Assembly: GCF_900112825.1 (NCBI RefSeq)
Contig: NZ_FONE01000004.1
Location: 1-64,000 of the forward strand
DNA: 64,000 bases
Source: Nitrosomonas sp. Nm166
GTDB taxonomy: Bacteria > Pseudomonadota > Gammaproteobacteria > Burkholderiales > Nitrosomonadaceae
Direction of reading: 5' to 3'
The notes under the pieces are model-generated. The model did not search any database, was not told the origin of the DNA, and saw only the letters and a list, made by a program, of their open reading frames with translations. Each line of letters starts with the position of its first letter. Positions within the stretch are counted from its first letter, which is position 1. Positions 8,634-17,556 of the stretch are shown here, piece after piece. Made by a program: the position numbers and the translations under genes.

Positions 8634-9782
8634 ATGCAGACAGAATGTCAAATAGAAAGTAATACACCGTATTATGTTTACCAATTAATTTTACTGAGTT
8701 TACTCTTATTTCCTACAAGCATTGTCTTGGCCTTCGATATTAATCCCTTTAAAGAATATAACGGCGGTGCTGAATTAGTACATACTTTTGAGCAACCTGC
8801 CGCGGAGATATTAGTAAGTTCAATTATTAATCCGGTACATGAAGAGTTAACAATTAAAACCTTATTTTTTGTTAGAGATACGCGAATGCCGGGTTATGAA
8901 TTAATTGATGATAATTTAATAAGAAAAGTTATTAGAGGCGTTCGGTGGAATGATGATCCTTTGAATTTTTTACCGGACAATCCTCGCCAATGGCTTTTGA
9001 ATTTTGAGCATGCCAGTAAAATTACTGATCGCATTAATGAAAATTTTGATTTATTCTATCGAAGCCATCATGCTGATTTGCAGTTTTTACATGCTATGGC
9101 ATCGTCTGAAGATGAATCAGCTCAATTTACTCGCGCGGCGATAATGAGTTGGATTGAGTTTACTTACAAAGTAGCATCGGGATATATTCCTGTTCATACA
9201 CCATTTAAGCAGCTCCATAATTACTTATCCCCTAAGACCAGTTTGGTTTTTAAAAATTTTTTTACTCAAAACGGTAGGAGGCTTAATTGGACCCCTGCTT
9301 ATTTATTTTCTTTGAAGTGCACCCGCGAAGTAGTATTACCATCCACCTTCGAAGCATTAGATTGCTCTCAGACAACGTGGTTACCAAATAAACAAGATAT
9401 TCAAAATATCGCACTTGGCAGCTTGCTGCATGTTATTCAGGATTCCTTTTCCGATAGTCATGTTACCCGTAATCCTGATTATGATGGTAATTACTCGCTC
9501 ATCCACGGGCGTTCCGCGATACAAACTTTCAATACTTACAAGAAGCAGAGCATTAGGCTGCATCGCGGCGCAGATTCCTATCCTCAAGATATGGATCAAC
9601 CGCCTATGCAGAGTGGATTTAATTTAGAGGAAGTTTCAGCAGAAGTAATTTCATACGTTTTATCGGATAGAACCAGACCAAGAAATAAAAATCGTCAAGC
9701 ATTGGTTAATTCAAAATTAAGAAAAGGGATTTTTCATCTTCTTGACCCAAACGCCACTGCAGGCTCTGGTAAATATAAATAA
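8634..9782 (+). CDS. Exported protein, possibly zinc-dependent phospholipase/nuclease-like
   Basis: The 382-residue protein begins with a short polar stretch and a hydrophobic segment (LILLSLLLFPTSIVLAF), consistent with a signal peptide or anchor. The body contains His/Asp-rich pieces in an order reminiscent of zinc-dependent phospholipase C and S1/P1 nuclease folds: HEELT, a WNDDP motif, FYRSHHADLQFLHAM, and LGSLLHVIQDSFSDSHVTR followed by HGRSAI. This is a pattern resemblance, not a firm assignment. Start choice: ATG at 8634 has a nearby TTAGG; an in-frame TTG at 8610 would overlap the divergent AI-2E gene's upstream region. It is monocistronic. A metal-dependent hydrolase acting outside the cytoplasm is the best guess. 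Confidence 0.55.
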   Translation: MQTECQIESNTPYYVYQLILLSLLLFPTSIVLAFDINPFKEYNGGAELVHTFEQPAAEILVSSIINPVHEELTIKTLFFVRDTRMPGYELIDDNLIRKVIRGVRWNDDPLNFLPDNPRQWLLNFEHASKITDRINENFDLFYRSHHADLQFLHAMASSEDESAQFTRAAIMSWIEFTYKVASGYIPVHTPFKQLHNYLSPKTSLVFKNFFTQNGRRLNWTPAYLFSLKCTREVVLPSTFEALDCSQTTWLPNKQDIQNIALGSLLHVIQDSFSDSHVTRNPDYDGNYSLIHGRSAIQTFNTYKKQSIRLHRGADSYPQDMDQPPMQSGFNLEEVSAEVISYVLSDRTRPRNKNRQALVNSKLRKGIFHLLDPNATAGSGKYK

Positions 9783-9845
9783 GCTAACATAAAGATCTAG
9801 CAATTTTTTAAATCTGCCAGATACAGATAATTGATTTATTTATAA

Positions 9846-10700
9846 TTACAGCCGCTTAGTGTTGAAGGTATCACAGCTACTAACTTTTCCTGATTCTAGT
9901 CCTCGTCTAAACCAGCGAGCTCTCTGTTCTGAGCTTCCATGTGTAAAAGATTCAGGAATAACGAAACCTTGTGATTGCTTTTGTAAACGATCATCACCAA
10001 TGGCCGCAGCCGCATTCAAACCTTCTTCCACATCACCGCTTTCAAGAATATTACGTGCTCGATGTGCATGATTCGCCCATACACCAGCAAAACAGTCCGC
10101 TTGTAATTCCTGCCGAACCGATAACGCATTTCGTTGAGCTTCGTTCATATGTTCTCTCTGTGCCAATATACGATCGGAAATACCTAACAAAGTTTGTATA
10201 TGATGCCCAATTTCATGGGCAATAACGTATGCTTGTGCAAAATCCCCGGCTGCACCTAGTTTCTTTAAATCATCGAAAAAACTAAGATCTATATAAACTT
10301 TCTGATCAGTAGAACAGTAAAATGGACCCATTGCAGCCTGCGCAAAACCACATGCAGACTGGACAACGCCACTGAACAAAACGAGGGTAGGTTCTTCATA
10401 TTTTTTATTAAGCTGCTCTGGAAACAATACCCTCCAAGTATCTTCCGTATCTGCAAGCACCACAGAGGTAAATTCCTTCGCCTCCTCCTGACCAGGAGGG
10501 ATAGGTTGGGTTTCTGTTTGTGAAGTGCCACTACCTAAAATTTCAGCCCCCTGCATAACAATACGTGGCTCTATATCAAAAAATAACGCCACAAGCGCTA
10601 AGACGATGATACCAATACTGCCGCCACCAAGCCCTCTAGATATCCGTAAGCCACGTCTATCTTCAATATTCTGACTACGACGACCAGTTTTCCACAACAT
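9846..10700 (-). CDS. Neutral zinc metallopeptidase, YpfJ family
   Basis: The protein (284 residues from the chosen start) matches the putative neutral zinc metallopeptidase family (YpfJ/KPN_02809 type). An N-terminal charged segment with EDRRG precedes one transmembrane helix (GSIGIIVLALVALFF). The catalytic HEIGHH motif is mid-protein in AYVIAHEIGHHIQ, with the downstream ADCFAGVWA block as the probable third-ligand region, and the family tail FTHGSSEQRARWFRRG. It is probably anchored in the inner membrane with the peptidase domain in the periplasm. The start at 10700 is favoured because GGAGG precedes it by a few bases; an upstream ATG at 10712 is possible. Substrate unknown. Confidence 0.9.
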   Translation of the reverse strand: MLWKTGRRSQNIEDRRGLRISRGLGGGSIGIIVLALVALFFDIEPRIVMQGAEILGSGTSQTETQPIPPGQEEAKEFTSVVLADTEDTWRVLFPEQLNKKYEEPTLVLFSGVVQSACGFAQAAMGPFYCSTDQKVYIDLSFFDDLKKLGAAGDFAQAYVIAHEIGHHIQTLLGISDRILAQREHMNEAQRNALSVRQELQADCFAGVWANHAHRARNILESGDVEEGLNAAAAIGDDRLQKQSQGFVIPESFTHGSSEQRARWFRRGLESGKVSSCDTFNTKRL

Positions 10701-10712
10701 AGACTCCTCCAT

Positions 10713-11322
10713 AAATATTTAACCTTGAGTGTGCATCTTAGAGGTTTTTGATAGTTATCAATAAAAATGTATTATCAATGTTAATAAATGGAAAGGCATG
10801 TAAACCTCTGATCTACTAAAGAGCACAGTGGCACGCATTCACTGATTTTTCTTCCTCCGTCCGTAAGCTAATTTCAGGTAGCCGCAAAAAGTAAATTTTT
10901 TCGAATTCAATTTTATAAATTTCTATAATTTGAAACCCCATTTCTTAGGAAAAGTTCCCATCTATTTTTACCAAATTTTGGAGAGACCGAGTAATTCCCG
11001 AGTAATTCAAAAGATCCTGGTAAAAGAAAATCCCGCAGACGATAATTTTTCAGGATTGATTTATTGAAGATCAGTATGAAGATCAGTACACCATGTGTTG
11101 AATAAAGATTAGCCAGAGAAGTAGCTCTAGCTGTTGGCAGGGAAGGGCTTCTCATTCATCCGGAGCGGACTGAATATAATTAACAGACGCGATTAGGAAT
11201 TTCTCCAGCGAATGTTGTCAAATGAAATGCAGTGACCCTTAAGCGTAGGGGGGTCAAAAACTATTTAATAAACCCATAAATATTCAATAGGTTATTGATC
11301 ACTTATCTTTTTTACAGGAAAA
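10713..11322. other. Long AT-rich intergenic region
   Basis: About 600 bases without a supportable gene. A minus-strand 80-residue frame (10913-11155) and a short plus-strand frame ending near 11180 match nothing known. A short direct repeat (CGAGTAATTC, twice near 10988 and 11000) is present. The promoter of the following DUF4389 gene probably lies at the right end. Confidence 0.4.
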
Positions 11323-11631
11323 ATGAAAGAAGAAATTAAACGAAGATTACAAAAGAATGAAACCTGGCAGCGTGGATTTTATATGTTATTTTTCATTTTC
11401 ATCTATGGTGTGTCAAAATTTCTAGTCATAGCTGTTATGTTATTTCAATTCTTTACTATGATCGTGACAGGTACCGTAAACGAACAATTGCTGAAATTTG
11501 GTCAGAATCTGAGTACATATCTATATCAAATTACAATGTTTTTAACTTTTAATAGCGAGCAACTTCCCTTTCCATTTAGTGCATGGCCACAGGGTACACC
11601 TAATCAAAAATATTATCTCGACGAAAGTTAA
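11323..11631 (+). CDS. DUF4389 membrane protein
   Basis: The 102-residue protein resembles the DUF4389 family. A basic N-terminus (EEIKRRLQKNETWQRGF) is followed by one long hydrophobic segment spanning about residues 20-50, then an amphipathic region and a short C-terminus ending FPFSAWPQG. The ordering of a WxRGFYM-type entry and a VTGTVNEQLLKFGQ block after the helix fits family members, which are small inner membrane proteins of unknown function, sometimes found beside lipases or stress genes. It stands alone here. The start has a modest ribosome-binding site (ACAGGAAAA). Confidence 0.7.
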   Translation: MKEEIKRRLQKNETWQRGFYMLFFIFIYGVSKFLVIAVMLFQFFTMIVTGTVNEQLLKFGQNLSTYLYQITMFLTFNSEQLPFPFSAWPQGTPNQKYYLDES

Positions 11632-11848
11632 TCAATATGAAAGTTTCACACTATCTATAATTTGATAGTCCAAGCTGATTGACACGATCCCAAAATGTTC
11701 TCAAAATCGCGGCACGTTGTTGATTTGTCATTTGGTAAGTTAGTAAACCGTCATGATGATACTCTTACAATTGTAAGTGTATGTCTTGTAATGGCATTAA
11801 TATTGATAACAACGACTTTGTGATTTTTAATTTAAATTAATAGGTTTA

Positions 11849-12232
11849 ATGCATATGAATAAAATACTTTTTGCTGTTCTGATTTCTTTGGTGTTTTCAA
11901 ATAGTCTGTATGCAAAAGGAGGCAAAGGCAGCTCATCGAAAGGTTCGTTTAGCTCAAAACCTGCTGCTACCCAACAAAAGAAAACTGACACACCAAATCA
12001 CTCTACGCCAGCGCAAGCCAGCAGTTCAAACACATCAACATCAACTCCAGCACCCGCGCAAAATACATCTGGCGGCAATCCGTCGTTACTTCAATCAGCC
12101 ATGCCAGCTCTAATAGGGGGTGCGGTTGGAAGCTATGTCGGCAGCAAGCTAGCCAATGACGGAGAGAATGAAAAAGAAAAAACAGTAGAAGGAAATGGAG
12201 AGAAAAAAGAGGAACAGCCGTTAAAGCCATAA
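11849..12232 (+). CDS. Small exported low-complexity protein
   Basis: I do not recognise a named family. The 127-residue product starts with a clear signal peptide (NKILFAVLISLVFSNSLYA) followed by Lys/Gly/Ser-rich sequence (KGGKGSSSKGSFSS), a Thr/Pro/Ser/Ala-rich linker, and a short glycine-zipper-like hydrophobic piece (ALIGGAVGSYVGSKLA) before a highly charged Glu/Lys tail. Mature protein is probably periplasmic or attached to a membrane by the zipper helix. An internal ATG two codons in (11855) is an alternative start. The gene is single and AT-rich flanks surround it. Confidence 0.6.
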   Translation: MHMNKILFAVLISLVFSNSLYAKGGKGSSSKGSFSSKPAATQQKKTDTPNHSTPAQASSSNTSTSTPAPAQNTSGGNPSLLQSAMPALIGGAVGSYVGSKLANDGENEKEKTVEGNGEKKEEQPLKP

Positions 12233-12416
12233 GCTGTACTCGTTTCGATCTGATTATATAAAACCTTGAAAGCGTTACCGAGATAGATAATATGCTATTC
12301 CTGACTAACCAGGCATTTTATGATTTCGGTACGCTAACCCAAATTCTCCATTTAAAGTTCCAGCAAAATTAGAAACTGGATAATTGCATGGTAGGAAGAA
12401 TAAGAGAGTGAAAGAA

Positions 12417-12445
12417 TTGACATCATTATTTTATGTTTGAATAAT
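12417..12445 (+). promoter_or_regulatory. Sigma70-type promoter for the umuD-exonuclease-umuC operon
   Basis: TTGACA at 12417-12422 is separated by 17 bases from AATAAT at 12440-12445, a strong match to the sigma70 consensus. It lies about 195 bases upstream of the umuD start, so the transcript would carry the vestigial reading frame described next. No convincing LexA operator of the CTGT-N8-ACAG type was found by eye around it. Confidence 0.55.
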
Positions 12446-12477
12446 GTACATATTTCAATTATGGAGTTATTCGAACA

Positions 12478-12639
12478 GTGTCAAATCGTGGTGGCAAGAG
12501 AGAAAATGTCGGAAGGCCGCGTGGAAAAGGAAGGTTTGGTGAGCCTACAGTAGCGATCACATCCCGCAGAGGCAAGAATCAGTCATTAAAGAAAGAATAG
12601 CTGTGAGGAACAAACATAGAAAAATTTCTTATTCCCGCT
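12478..12639 (+). pseudogene. Vestigial N-terminal extension of UmuD, broken by two stops
   Basis: In the same frame as the intact umuD that follows, this stretch encodes SNRGGKRENVGRPRGKGRFGEPT, here quoted in parts: SNRGGKREN, GRPRGKGRFGEPT. That basic Gly/Arg motif is typical of the N-terminal extension of many UmuD-like proteins in other bacteria. TAG at 12598-12600 and TGA at 12604-12606 interrupt the frame. Beyond them, EKFLIPA leads directly into the umuD ATG. The layout suggests an ancestral longer UmuD whose extension has been cut off, though a separate 40-residue peptide from GTG 12478 cannot be excluded. Confidence 0.6.
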
Positions 12640-13047
12640 ATGAGCGATCAACCGACCAGGTTGCCGCTGTTTTCAACTAAAGTCGTTGCAGGCTTCCCAA
12701 GCCCGGCAGATGATTATGTGGAAAAACGGCTTGATATCAATGAGTTCATGATTGATCATGCTGACTCAACATTTTTCGTTACTATTCAGGGACAGTCAAT
12801 GATTGATGTAGGTTTATTGCCAGGAGATCAAGTTGTGGTGGATAGATCCAGGACTGCAGACATCGGTGATATCGTCCTGGCAGTTGTTGATCGTGAATTC
12901 ACTATCAAAATATTGGATCACACAGATGGCAAGTTGCGCTTATTGCCCGCGAATTCGACAGGCGCTTATTCGCCGATCGAAATTAATGAAGACAAGCAAT
13001 TTGAAGTATTCGGGGTTGTCATAGGATCATTTCGTCGTTTCAAATGA
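12640..13047 (+). CDS. umuD: UmuD, SOS mutagenesis protein (peptidase S24)
   Basis: The 135-residue protein is the self-cleaving subunit of translesion DNA polymerase V. Ser53 in GQSM and Lys90 in FTIKIL form the catalytic dyad, with the same 37-residue spacing as Ser60/Lys97 of Escherichia coli UmuD. The cleavage bond would be Ala17-Gly18 in VVAGFPSP, again at the expected distance from the serine. RecA-stimulated cleavage yields UmuD'. The protein starts about seven residues later than the E. coli one. Its stop overlaps the start of the exonuclease gene by four bases (ATGA), so they are translationally coupled. A decayed paralogue lies at 167-540. Confidence 0.93.
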   Translation: MSDQPTRLPLFSTKVVAGFPSPADDYVEKRLDINEFMIDHADSTFFVTIQGQSMIDVGLLPGDQVVVDRSRTADIGDIVLAVVDREFTIKILDHTDGKLRLLPANSTGAYSPIEINEDKQFEVFGVVIGSFRRFK

Positions 13048-14429
13048 GTATGCTACCGTGTTATGTATTGCTTGATTTGGAAACAACAGGCACTACCCCT
13101 ACCAGTGACCGTATCACTGAGATTGGCTTAATCCGTTATGAGAACGGTATTGAAGTTGGTCGATGGAATACCTTAATCAATCCAGAAGTCAGCATTTCAC
13201 CATTTATTCAACGATTGACGGGCATTACGCAGGAAATGGTAGAGAACGCCCCTACATTTCCCGCAGTGCGCGATACTTTGTTGGATTGGTTAGATAATGC
13301 GGTATTATGCGCTCACAATGTGCGTTTTGATTACGGCTTCCTCAAAAACGAATTCAAGCGCATCGGCATTACCTTTCAAAAGAAACTGCTGTGCACAGTC
13401 AAACTTTCCAGAAAGTTATACCCTCAGCATGAAAAACATAGCCTGGATGCCATCATAGAAAGATTCCATCTGGTTTGTGAGCATCGCCATCGTGCAATGG
13501 ATGATACTGAAGTGATGGCGGCGTTTATTAGTGCAGCGATGAATGAGTTAGGTGAACATGCCGTTCAGGAAACCGCTCTGGCATTGCTGAAACAGCAAGC
13601 CATCCCAGCCAGTTTGGATCATCTGGAAATCAATGCTATTCCCGAAACTTGTGGTGTTTATTTATTTTATGGCGATAGTGCACTGCTGTATGTGGGTAAA
13701 AGTGTTACTCTCAGAAGTCGTGTGCTCGGTCACTTCCAAGGTGATCATAGTTCAGCCAGGGAAATGCGTATCGCTCAAGAAATCAGGCGGATCGAGTACC
13801 GGGTGACAAGCGGTGAGCTGGGGGCATTATTATTGGAATCTCGCTTGATTAAGGAGTGTCAGCCGATTCACAATCGACAGCTCAGGCGTGAGCGGCAATT
13901 ATGTGCCTGGCTGGTTGCCGATGATCCCGCGGCCCGGCCACTGGTTAACCTAATTTATGAGAGTGACATGGACTGGACTACCTTAGAAAATGTGTATGGC
14001 ACTTTTAAAACTAAACGGCAAGCACTGGAGATTCTGCGAAAGCTTGCAAATGAGCACGGCTTATGTGACAAAGCCTTAGGATTGGAAAAAGGGACTGGTG
14101 TTTGCTTTTCTCATCAATTAGAGCGCTGTAAGGGTTTATGTGCTGGCAAGGAGCTCGCGGAACTGCACCGTTTGCGCCTGTTAACAGCGTTAAGTAGTTA
14201 CAGGCTTTTAGCCTGGCCATTCGGTGGTTGCATCGGAATCAGGGAGCATAACCCGGATCATGATATGACAGAAGTGCATGTCTTTGATCAATGGTGTCAT
14301 ATGGGAACAGTGAAAGATCCTCAGGCGCTTGATGAAGCGTTCTGTCATCCGCGTTTTGACCGTGATACTTATCGCTATTTACTGAAATTTCTCAAAAAGA
14401 GAAACATTGAAATCATCAAACTGCATTGA
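13044..14429 (+). CDS. DEDDh exonuclease fused to a UvrC/Cho-like GIY-YIG domain
   Basis: This 461-residue protein joins two nuclease modules. Residues 7-170 form a DnaQ-like 3'-5' exonuclease with DLETTG (Asp11, Glu13), [10 protein letters not shown] and the closing HRHRAMDD block. Residues about 200-290 form a GIY-YIG domain (GVYLFYG, LLYVGKS, conserved Arg in TLRSRV, Glu in [10 protein letters not shown], Asn in HNRQLRR). A UvrC-like cysteine cluster ([17 protein letters not shown]) follows. Homologues are usually annotated as exonuclease/GIY-YIG or UvrC-like proteins. Its position between umuD and umuC, overlapping umuD by four bases and ending two bases before the umuC ATG, argues for a role in the same SOS repair or tolerance response. 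Confidence 0.88.
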   Translation: MSMLPCYVLLDLETTGTTPTSDRITEIGLIRYENGIEVGRWNTLINPEVSISPFIQRLTGITQEMVENAPTFPAVRDTLLDWLDNAVLCAHNVRFDYGFLKNEFKRIGITFQKKLLCTVKLSRKLYPQHEKHSLDAIIERFHLVCEHRHRAMDDTEVMAAFISAAMNELGEHAVQETALALLKQQAIPASLDHLEINAIPETCGVYLFYGDSALLYVGKSVTLRSRVLGHFQGDHSSAREMRIAQEIRRIEYRVTSGELGALLLESRLIKECQPIHNRQLRRERQLCAWLVADDPAARPLVNLIYESDMDWTTLENVYGTFKTKRQALEILRKLANEHGLCDKALGLEKGTGVCFSHQLERCKGLCAGKELAELHRLRLLTALSSYRLLAWPFGGCIGIREHNPDHDMTEVHVFDQWCHMGTVKDPQALDEAFCHPRFDRDTYRYLLKFLKKRNIEIIKLH

Positions 14430-14431
14430 TC

Positions 14432-15712
14432 ATGCCTGACCGTACTATCGCTCTGATTGATGTCAATAACTTCTACGTCAGCTGCGAGCGGGTATTCAAT
14501 CCCAAACTGGAAGGAGAACCTGTTGTCGTGCTTTCTAACAATGACGGCTGCGCAGTGGCTCGAAGTAATGAAGCGAAGGCGCTGGGGATCAAGATGGGAC
14601 AGCCGTGGTTCCAGTTTAAGGATCTGACGCAAAAACACGAAATCATCGCATATTCATCCAATTATGCGCTGTATGCCGATATGAGTAATCGAGTGATGAG
14701 CATCTTGGCAACATTCAGCCCTGATCAGGAAGTGTATTCCATTGATGAATGTTTTCTGGATCTGACAAGCTTTCATAATCTCAATCTCACCTGTTATGGT
14801 CAGAATATTCGTCAACGGATTAAACAATGGCTGGGTCTACCGGTCTGTGTGGGAATCGGATCAACCAAGACACTTGCCAAGCTAGCCAATTACATGGCCA
14901 AGAAACATCCTGAATTCAATGGCGTGTGCGACCTCAATGGGCTTTCGCCGCAACAGCAAGAGAAATGGTTAAAAAAAATTGGCGTAGAAGAGATTTGGGG
15001 AATTGGCAGACGGGCAGCGCCCAAGCTGCATGCCATGAAAATTAGAACCGCCTGGGATTTAAAACATGCATCTCTTTCGACTTTGCGCAGAGCATTTTCC
15101 GTGGTGATGGAAAAAATTATCCGAGAAATAAATGGAGTGCCTTGTATTGAGCTGGAAGAAATTCGCCCACCAAAAAAGCAGATTGTCAGTTCAAGATCCT
15201 TCGGAATTAAAATTTCGGATCTGGCCTCCTTAGAAGAAGCTGTCTCATTTTACACCAGCCGTGCAGCAAAAAAATTACGACGGCAACAATCCTGTGCAGG
15301 AGCAGTTCGCGTCACTCTCCGCACCAGCCCCTTCCAAGAGAAAGAAGCTTATTATGCAAATGGTCTAACAATTCCGTTTTCAAAACCTACGGATGACATT
15401 GTGCTACTGACTAAGGCAGCTTTGTGGGGGCTGCGTGAAATATACCGGCGCGGCTACAAATATCAAAAAGCCGGCGTGATATTATCTGAACTGGTTTCTG
15501 CGGATAAGCTACAGCATGATCTATTCAGCAGGGCATCAATTGATCATAAAGCAAGAAAGTTAAATGAAGTAATGGATCAAATTAATGACCGTATGGGAAG
15601 CGGTACCATCAGACTCGCCTCACAAGGCATCCAGCAAAGCTGGGCTATGCGGCAAGCAAACAAAAGCCGGAACTATACAACTGACTGGCAGGAATTGCTC
15701 GTTGTAAATTAA
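14432..15712 (+). CDS. umuC: UmuC, catalytic subunit of DNA polymerase V
   Basis: The 426-residue protein is a Y-family translesion polymerase. Catalytic blocks are visible: [16 protein letters not shown] near the N-terminus (first metal-binding Asp), [12 protein letters not shown] near residue 100 (Asp-Glu pair) and [20 protein letters not shown] in the palm. A helix-hairpin-helix region (EIWGIGRR) is followed by a little-finger domain with SRSFG. The length equals the usual 420-430. ATG 14432 is preferred over an in-frame TTG two codons upstream. It is the last gene of the umuD-exonuclease-umuC operon and converges on a DUF4112 gene. Together with cleaved UmuD it copies past DNA lesions. 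Confidence 0.95.
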   Translation: MPDRTIALIDVNNFYVSCERVFNPKLEGEPVVVLSNNDGCAVARSNEAKALGIKMGQPWFQFKDLTQKHEIIAYSSNYALYADMSNRVMSILATFSPDQEVYSIDECFLDLTSFHNLNLTCYGQNIRQRIKQWLGLPVCVGIGSTKTLAKLANYMAKKHPEFNGVCDLNGLSPQQQEKWLKKIGVEEIWGIGRRAAPKLHAMKIRTAWDLKHASLSTLRRAFSVVMEKIIREINGVPCIELEEIRPPKKQIVSSRSFGIKISDLASLEEAVSFYTSRAAKKLRRQQSCAGAVRVTLRTSPFQEKEAYYANGLTIPFSKPTDDIVLLTKAALWGLREIYRRGYKYQKAGVILSELVSADKLQHDLFSRASIDHKARKLNEVMDQINDRMGSGTIRLASQGIQQSWAMRQANKSRNYTTDWQELLVVN

Positions 15713-15743
15713 TTTATTTAAATGAAGCGATTGAAAAATTGGC

Positions 15744-16220
15744 TCAATTACCTTGAACCGAGAACCAAAGCCAGCGCATTAACAGAAAACCAAATGCTCC
15801 AATCAGCACTACCACGCCAATCACTAACAAACCTACCATTCCAACAAAAAAGCGACTGTAAGTTACAGTTTTTTCTGGTTGTTCCAGATAATCGCTCAGC
15901 AATTTAACATTTTTCTGATTGGCTTTCCAGATAAAATCTGACACGTCCCCTATCACAGGAATTATGCCCAAAAGAGCGTCTAGCCCAACATTGAATGCCA
16001 TTTTCAAAAGAATAGATTTTGGGACGCCCATTTGAGCTGCTTGGGACATAATATGGCTTGAAATCAATGCGCCAAGCGCATCGCCGATTCCCGGAATCAA
16101 TCCGATCAATCCATCAACGCCAAAACGCATCTGCGTTCCTGGAACACGAAAAGAGTTATCCATCCACCAGGCTAGTCTGTTTAATTTATTCTTTGATTGC
16201 TCAATTTGACGTTTGTCCAT
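15744..16220 (-). CDS. DUF4112 membrane protein
   Basis: The 158-residue protein matches DUF4112. The hallmark is FGVDGLIGLIPGIGDALGALIS, quoted here in parts: FGVDGLIGLIPG then GIGDALGALIS, followed by a related second turn NVGLDALLGIIPVIGDVSDF. These repeated GLIPxxGD loops sit between hydrophobic helices. A further transmembrane segment is at the C-terminus (VGLLVIGVVVLIGAFGFLL). Function is unknown; members are found across proteobacteria and archaea. The start at 16220 is supported by an AAGGAAA site, better than the frame's upstream ATG at 16244. It converges on umuC with only 31 bases between stops. Confidence 0.82.
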   Translation of the reverse strand: MDKRQIEQSKNKLNRLAWWMDNSFRVPGTQMRFGVDGLIGLIPGIGDALGALISSHIMSQAAQMGVPKSILLKMAFNVGLDALLGIIPVIGDVSDFIWKANQKNVKLLSDYLEQPEKTVTYSRFFVGMVGLLVIGVVVLIGAFGFLLMRWLWFSVQGN

Positions 16221-16334
16221 AGAAATTTCCTTTAGAAAAATCATTGCCTTTTTATTTGAAAGCTTGAGCTATTTATGTTCAATAAACCCATACCAGAGAG
16301 TATTATTATTTGAAGGAAAACTTTTAACAGACGC

Positions 16335-16643
16335 TTATTTTGGAGGCGGTTGCTCCTTATCACCACCGGAAGGCGCCAATTCCTCAACAGGCACTCTTTT
16401 GCCGGAAGAATCCTTGACGGTAGGCTCTTCAGGAATATCCTTACGAGGAGGTGCATCTTCCGGCATGACTTCTTCAAATGGGATATCTTCATGAGGCTCC
16501 CGCTCAGAAGGAGGATTATCAATAGGCTCCTTTCTGGGAAGGTCCTTTTGAGGAGGAGGTATGTCCTTAGGCATATGGGGAAAAGTCGGTTCTACACAAG
16601 GTGCATTATCACCTGGTCCAATATCGATATTTTTTCTAGGCAT
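16335..16643 (-). CDS. Proline- and acidic-rich small protein
   Basis: I do not recognise a family. The 102-residue product has no signal peptide or membrane segment and is dominated by Pro, Glu, Asp and Lys with irregular repeats of the type DIPPP, DAPPRKDIPEEP and REPHEDIPFEE, suggesting an extended, disordered protein. A GGAG-type ribosome-binding site stands before the ATG, which supports translation. The opposite strand is also open over much of this stretch, a by-product of the biased composition, so expression should be regarded as likely but not proven. Confidence 0.5.
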   Translation of the reverse strand: MPRKNIDIGPGDNAPCVEPTFPHMPKDIPPPQKDLPRKEPIDNPPSEREPHEDIPFEEVMPEDAPPRKDIPEEPTVKDSSGKRVPVEELAPSGGDKEQPPPK

Positions 16644-17099
16644 GTTTACTCCTTCACGGGGTTATTTGTATCTGTAGTGCCACGCGGACTTCTATCAGAC
16701 GAAGAAGTTGGATAACTTAACGTACTTGATTCCGCAGATAAACCATGAGAACTCTCACACAAGATTGCTTTTGCATAGCAAGAACTTTTACACGCTTATT
16801 TTTTTATGATGATAAATATTTGCAGTTTAGTCAGTTCGTTTTCCCACATTATGCTCTGATAGCTATTCCTATCATTGCTAATCTGTGTTAAGTTCTGATA
16901 GAGGCGCTGCGTTTCAATGCTTGGATAAATCCATTAAGTCCCTTTCCGGTTTACATCGATAAAAACGAGTTTTGCAAGGCCTATACAATTTGATTAAAAA
17001 TGGCTTTATTGAGTTCAGTGAATTTAAGATTTATCTCCATCAATGGCTCACGCAGGCCTAAAACTGAATATGCTATTAGAAAATAGAGAATGCTTAAGT
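16644..17099. other. Intergenic region, possible tiny Ser/Thr-rich frame
   Basis: No firm gene. On the minus strand a TTG-initiated frame (16762 down to 16646) would give a 38-residue Ser/Thr-rich peptide directly upstream of the proline-rich gene; its end contains that gene's ribosome-binding site. The remainder is AT-rich and probably includes the promoter of the plus-strand transducer-like gene. Confidence 0.3.
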
Positions 17100-17480
17100 A
17101 TGAATTTACCTATTGGACATAAGACCTGGGCTATCCCGGAAGGATATATACCTTCAAAAAGTACCGGGCCCGACCCGGAATTTACCAGTCATGAGACCGC
17201 TTGCATTTTGAATACCGGAGATAATGAAGCAAATATAGAGATAACCATATACTTTACTGATAAAGATCCTGTTGGTCCTTACAAACTAAAAGTGCCGGCA
17301 AGACGCACCCTGCATTTAAGATTCAATAGTTTAAAAGACCCTCAAGAGATTCCGCGGGATACTGATTATGCAAGTGTTATCAGATCGGATGTTCCTATTG
17401 TGGTTCAACACACACGTTTGGATTCCCGACAAGCAGAAAATGCATTATTAACGACCATTGCTTATCCAGTAAATGAATAG
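17100..17480 (+). CDS. Anabaena sensory rhodopsin transducer (ASRT) homologue
   Basis: The 126-residue protein closely resembles ASRT, the soluble beta-rich partner of Anabaena sensory rhodopsin (PF07100). Recognisable segments include WAIPEGYIP near the N-terminus, FTSHETACILNTGD, ITIYFTDKDPVGPY, VPARRTLHLRFN and the highly conserved VVQHTRLDSRQAENALL. The start at 17100 aligns with ASRT; an upstream ATG at 17043 would add 19 unrelated residues. No rhodopsin gene occurs in the window, so this is a rhodopsin-independent member. Family members are thought to bind ligands or DNA, but the function is unresolved. A divergent paralogue lies on the opposite strand at 18045. Confidence 0.88.
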   Translation: MNLPIGHKTWAIPEGYIPSKSTGPDPEFTSHETACILNTGDNEANIEITIYFTDKDPVGPYKLKVPARRTLHLRFNSLKDPQEIPRDTDYASVIRSDVPIVVQHTRLDSRQAENALLTTIAYPVNE

Positions 17481-17556
17481 ATAACCAGATGATTTTGTAG
17501 ATTGCCCTATCTAACCATTAATAAGGTTATTACACCGTTCTGTTATTACTGATAAT

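Noticed and set aside
10913-11155. 80-residue minus-strand frame
   Set aside because: No recognisable motif or start signal in an AT-rich spacer.
12418-12480. LexA operator for the umuD operon
   Set aside because: A partly symmetric ATGT-N11-ACAT is present but does not fit CTGT-N8-ACAG, so SOS control is not claimed from sequence.
16350-16715. 121-residue plus-strand frame opposite the proline-rich gene
   Set aside because: It is the antisense of a biased coding sequence and lacks a ribosome-binding site.
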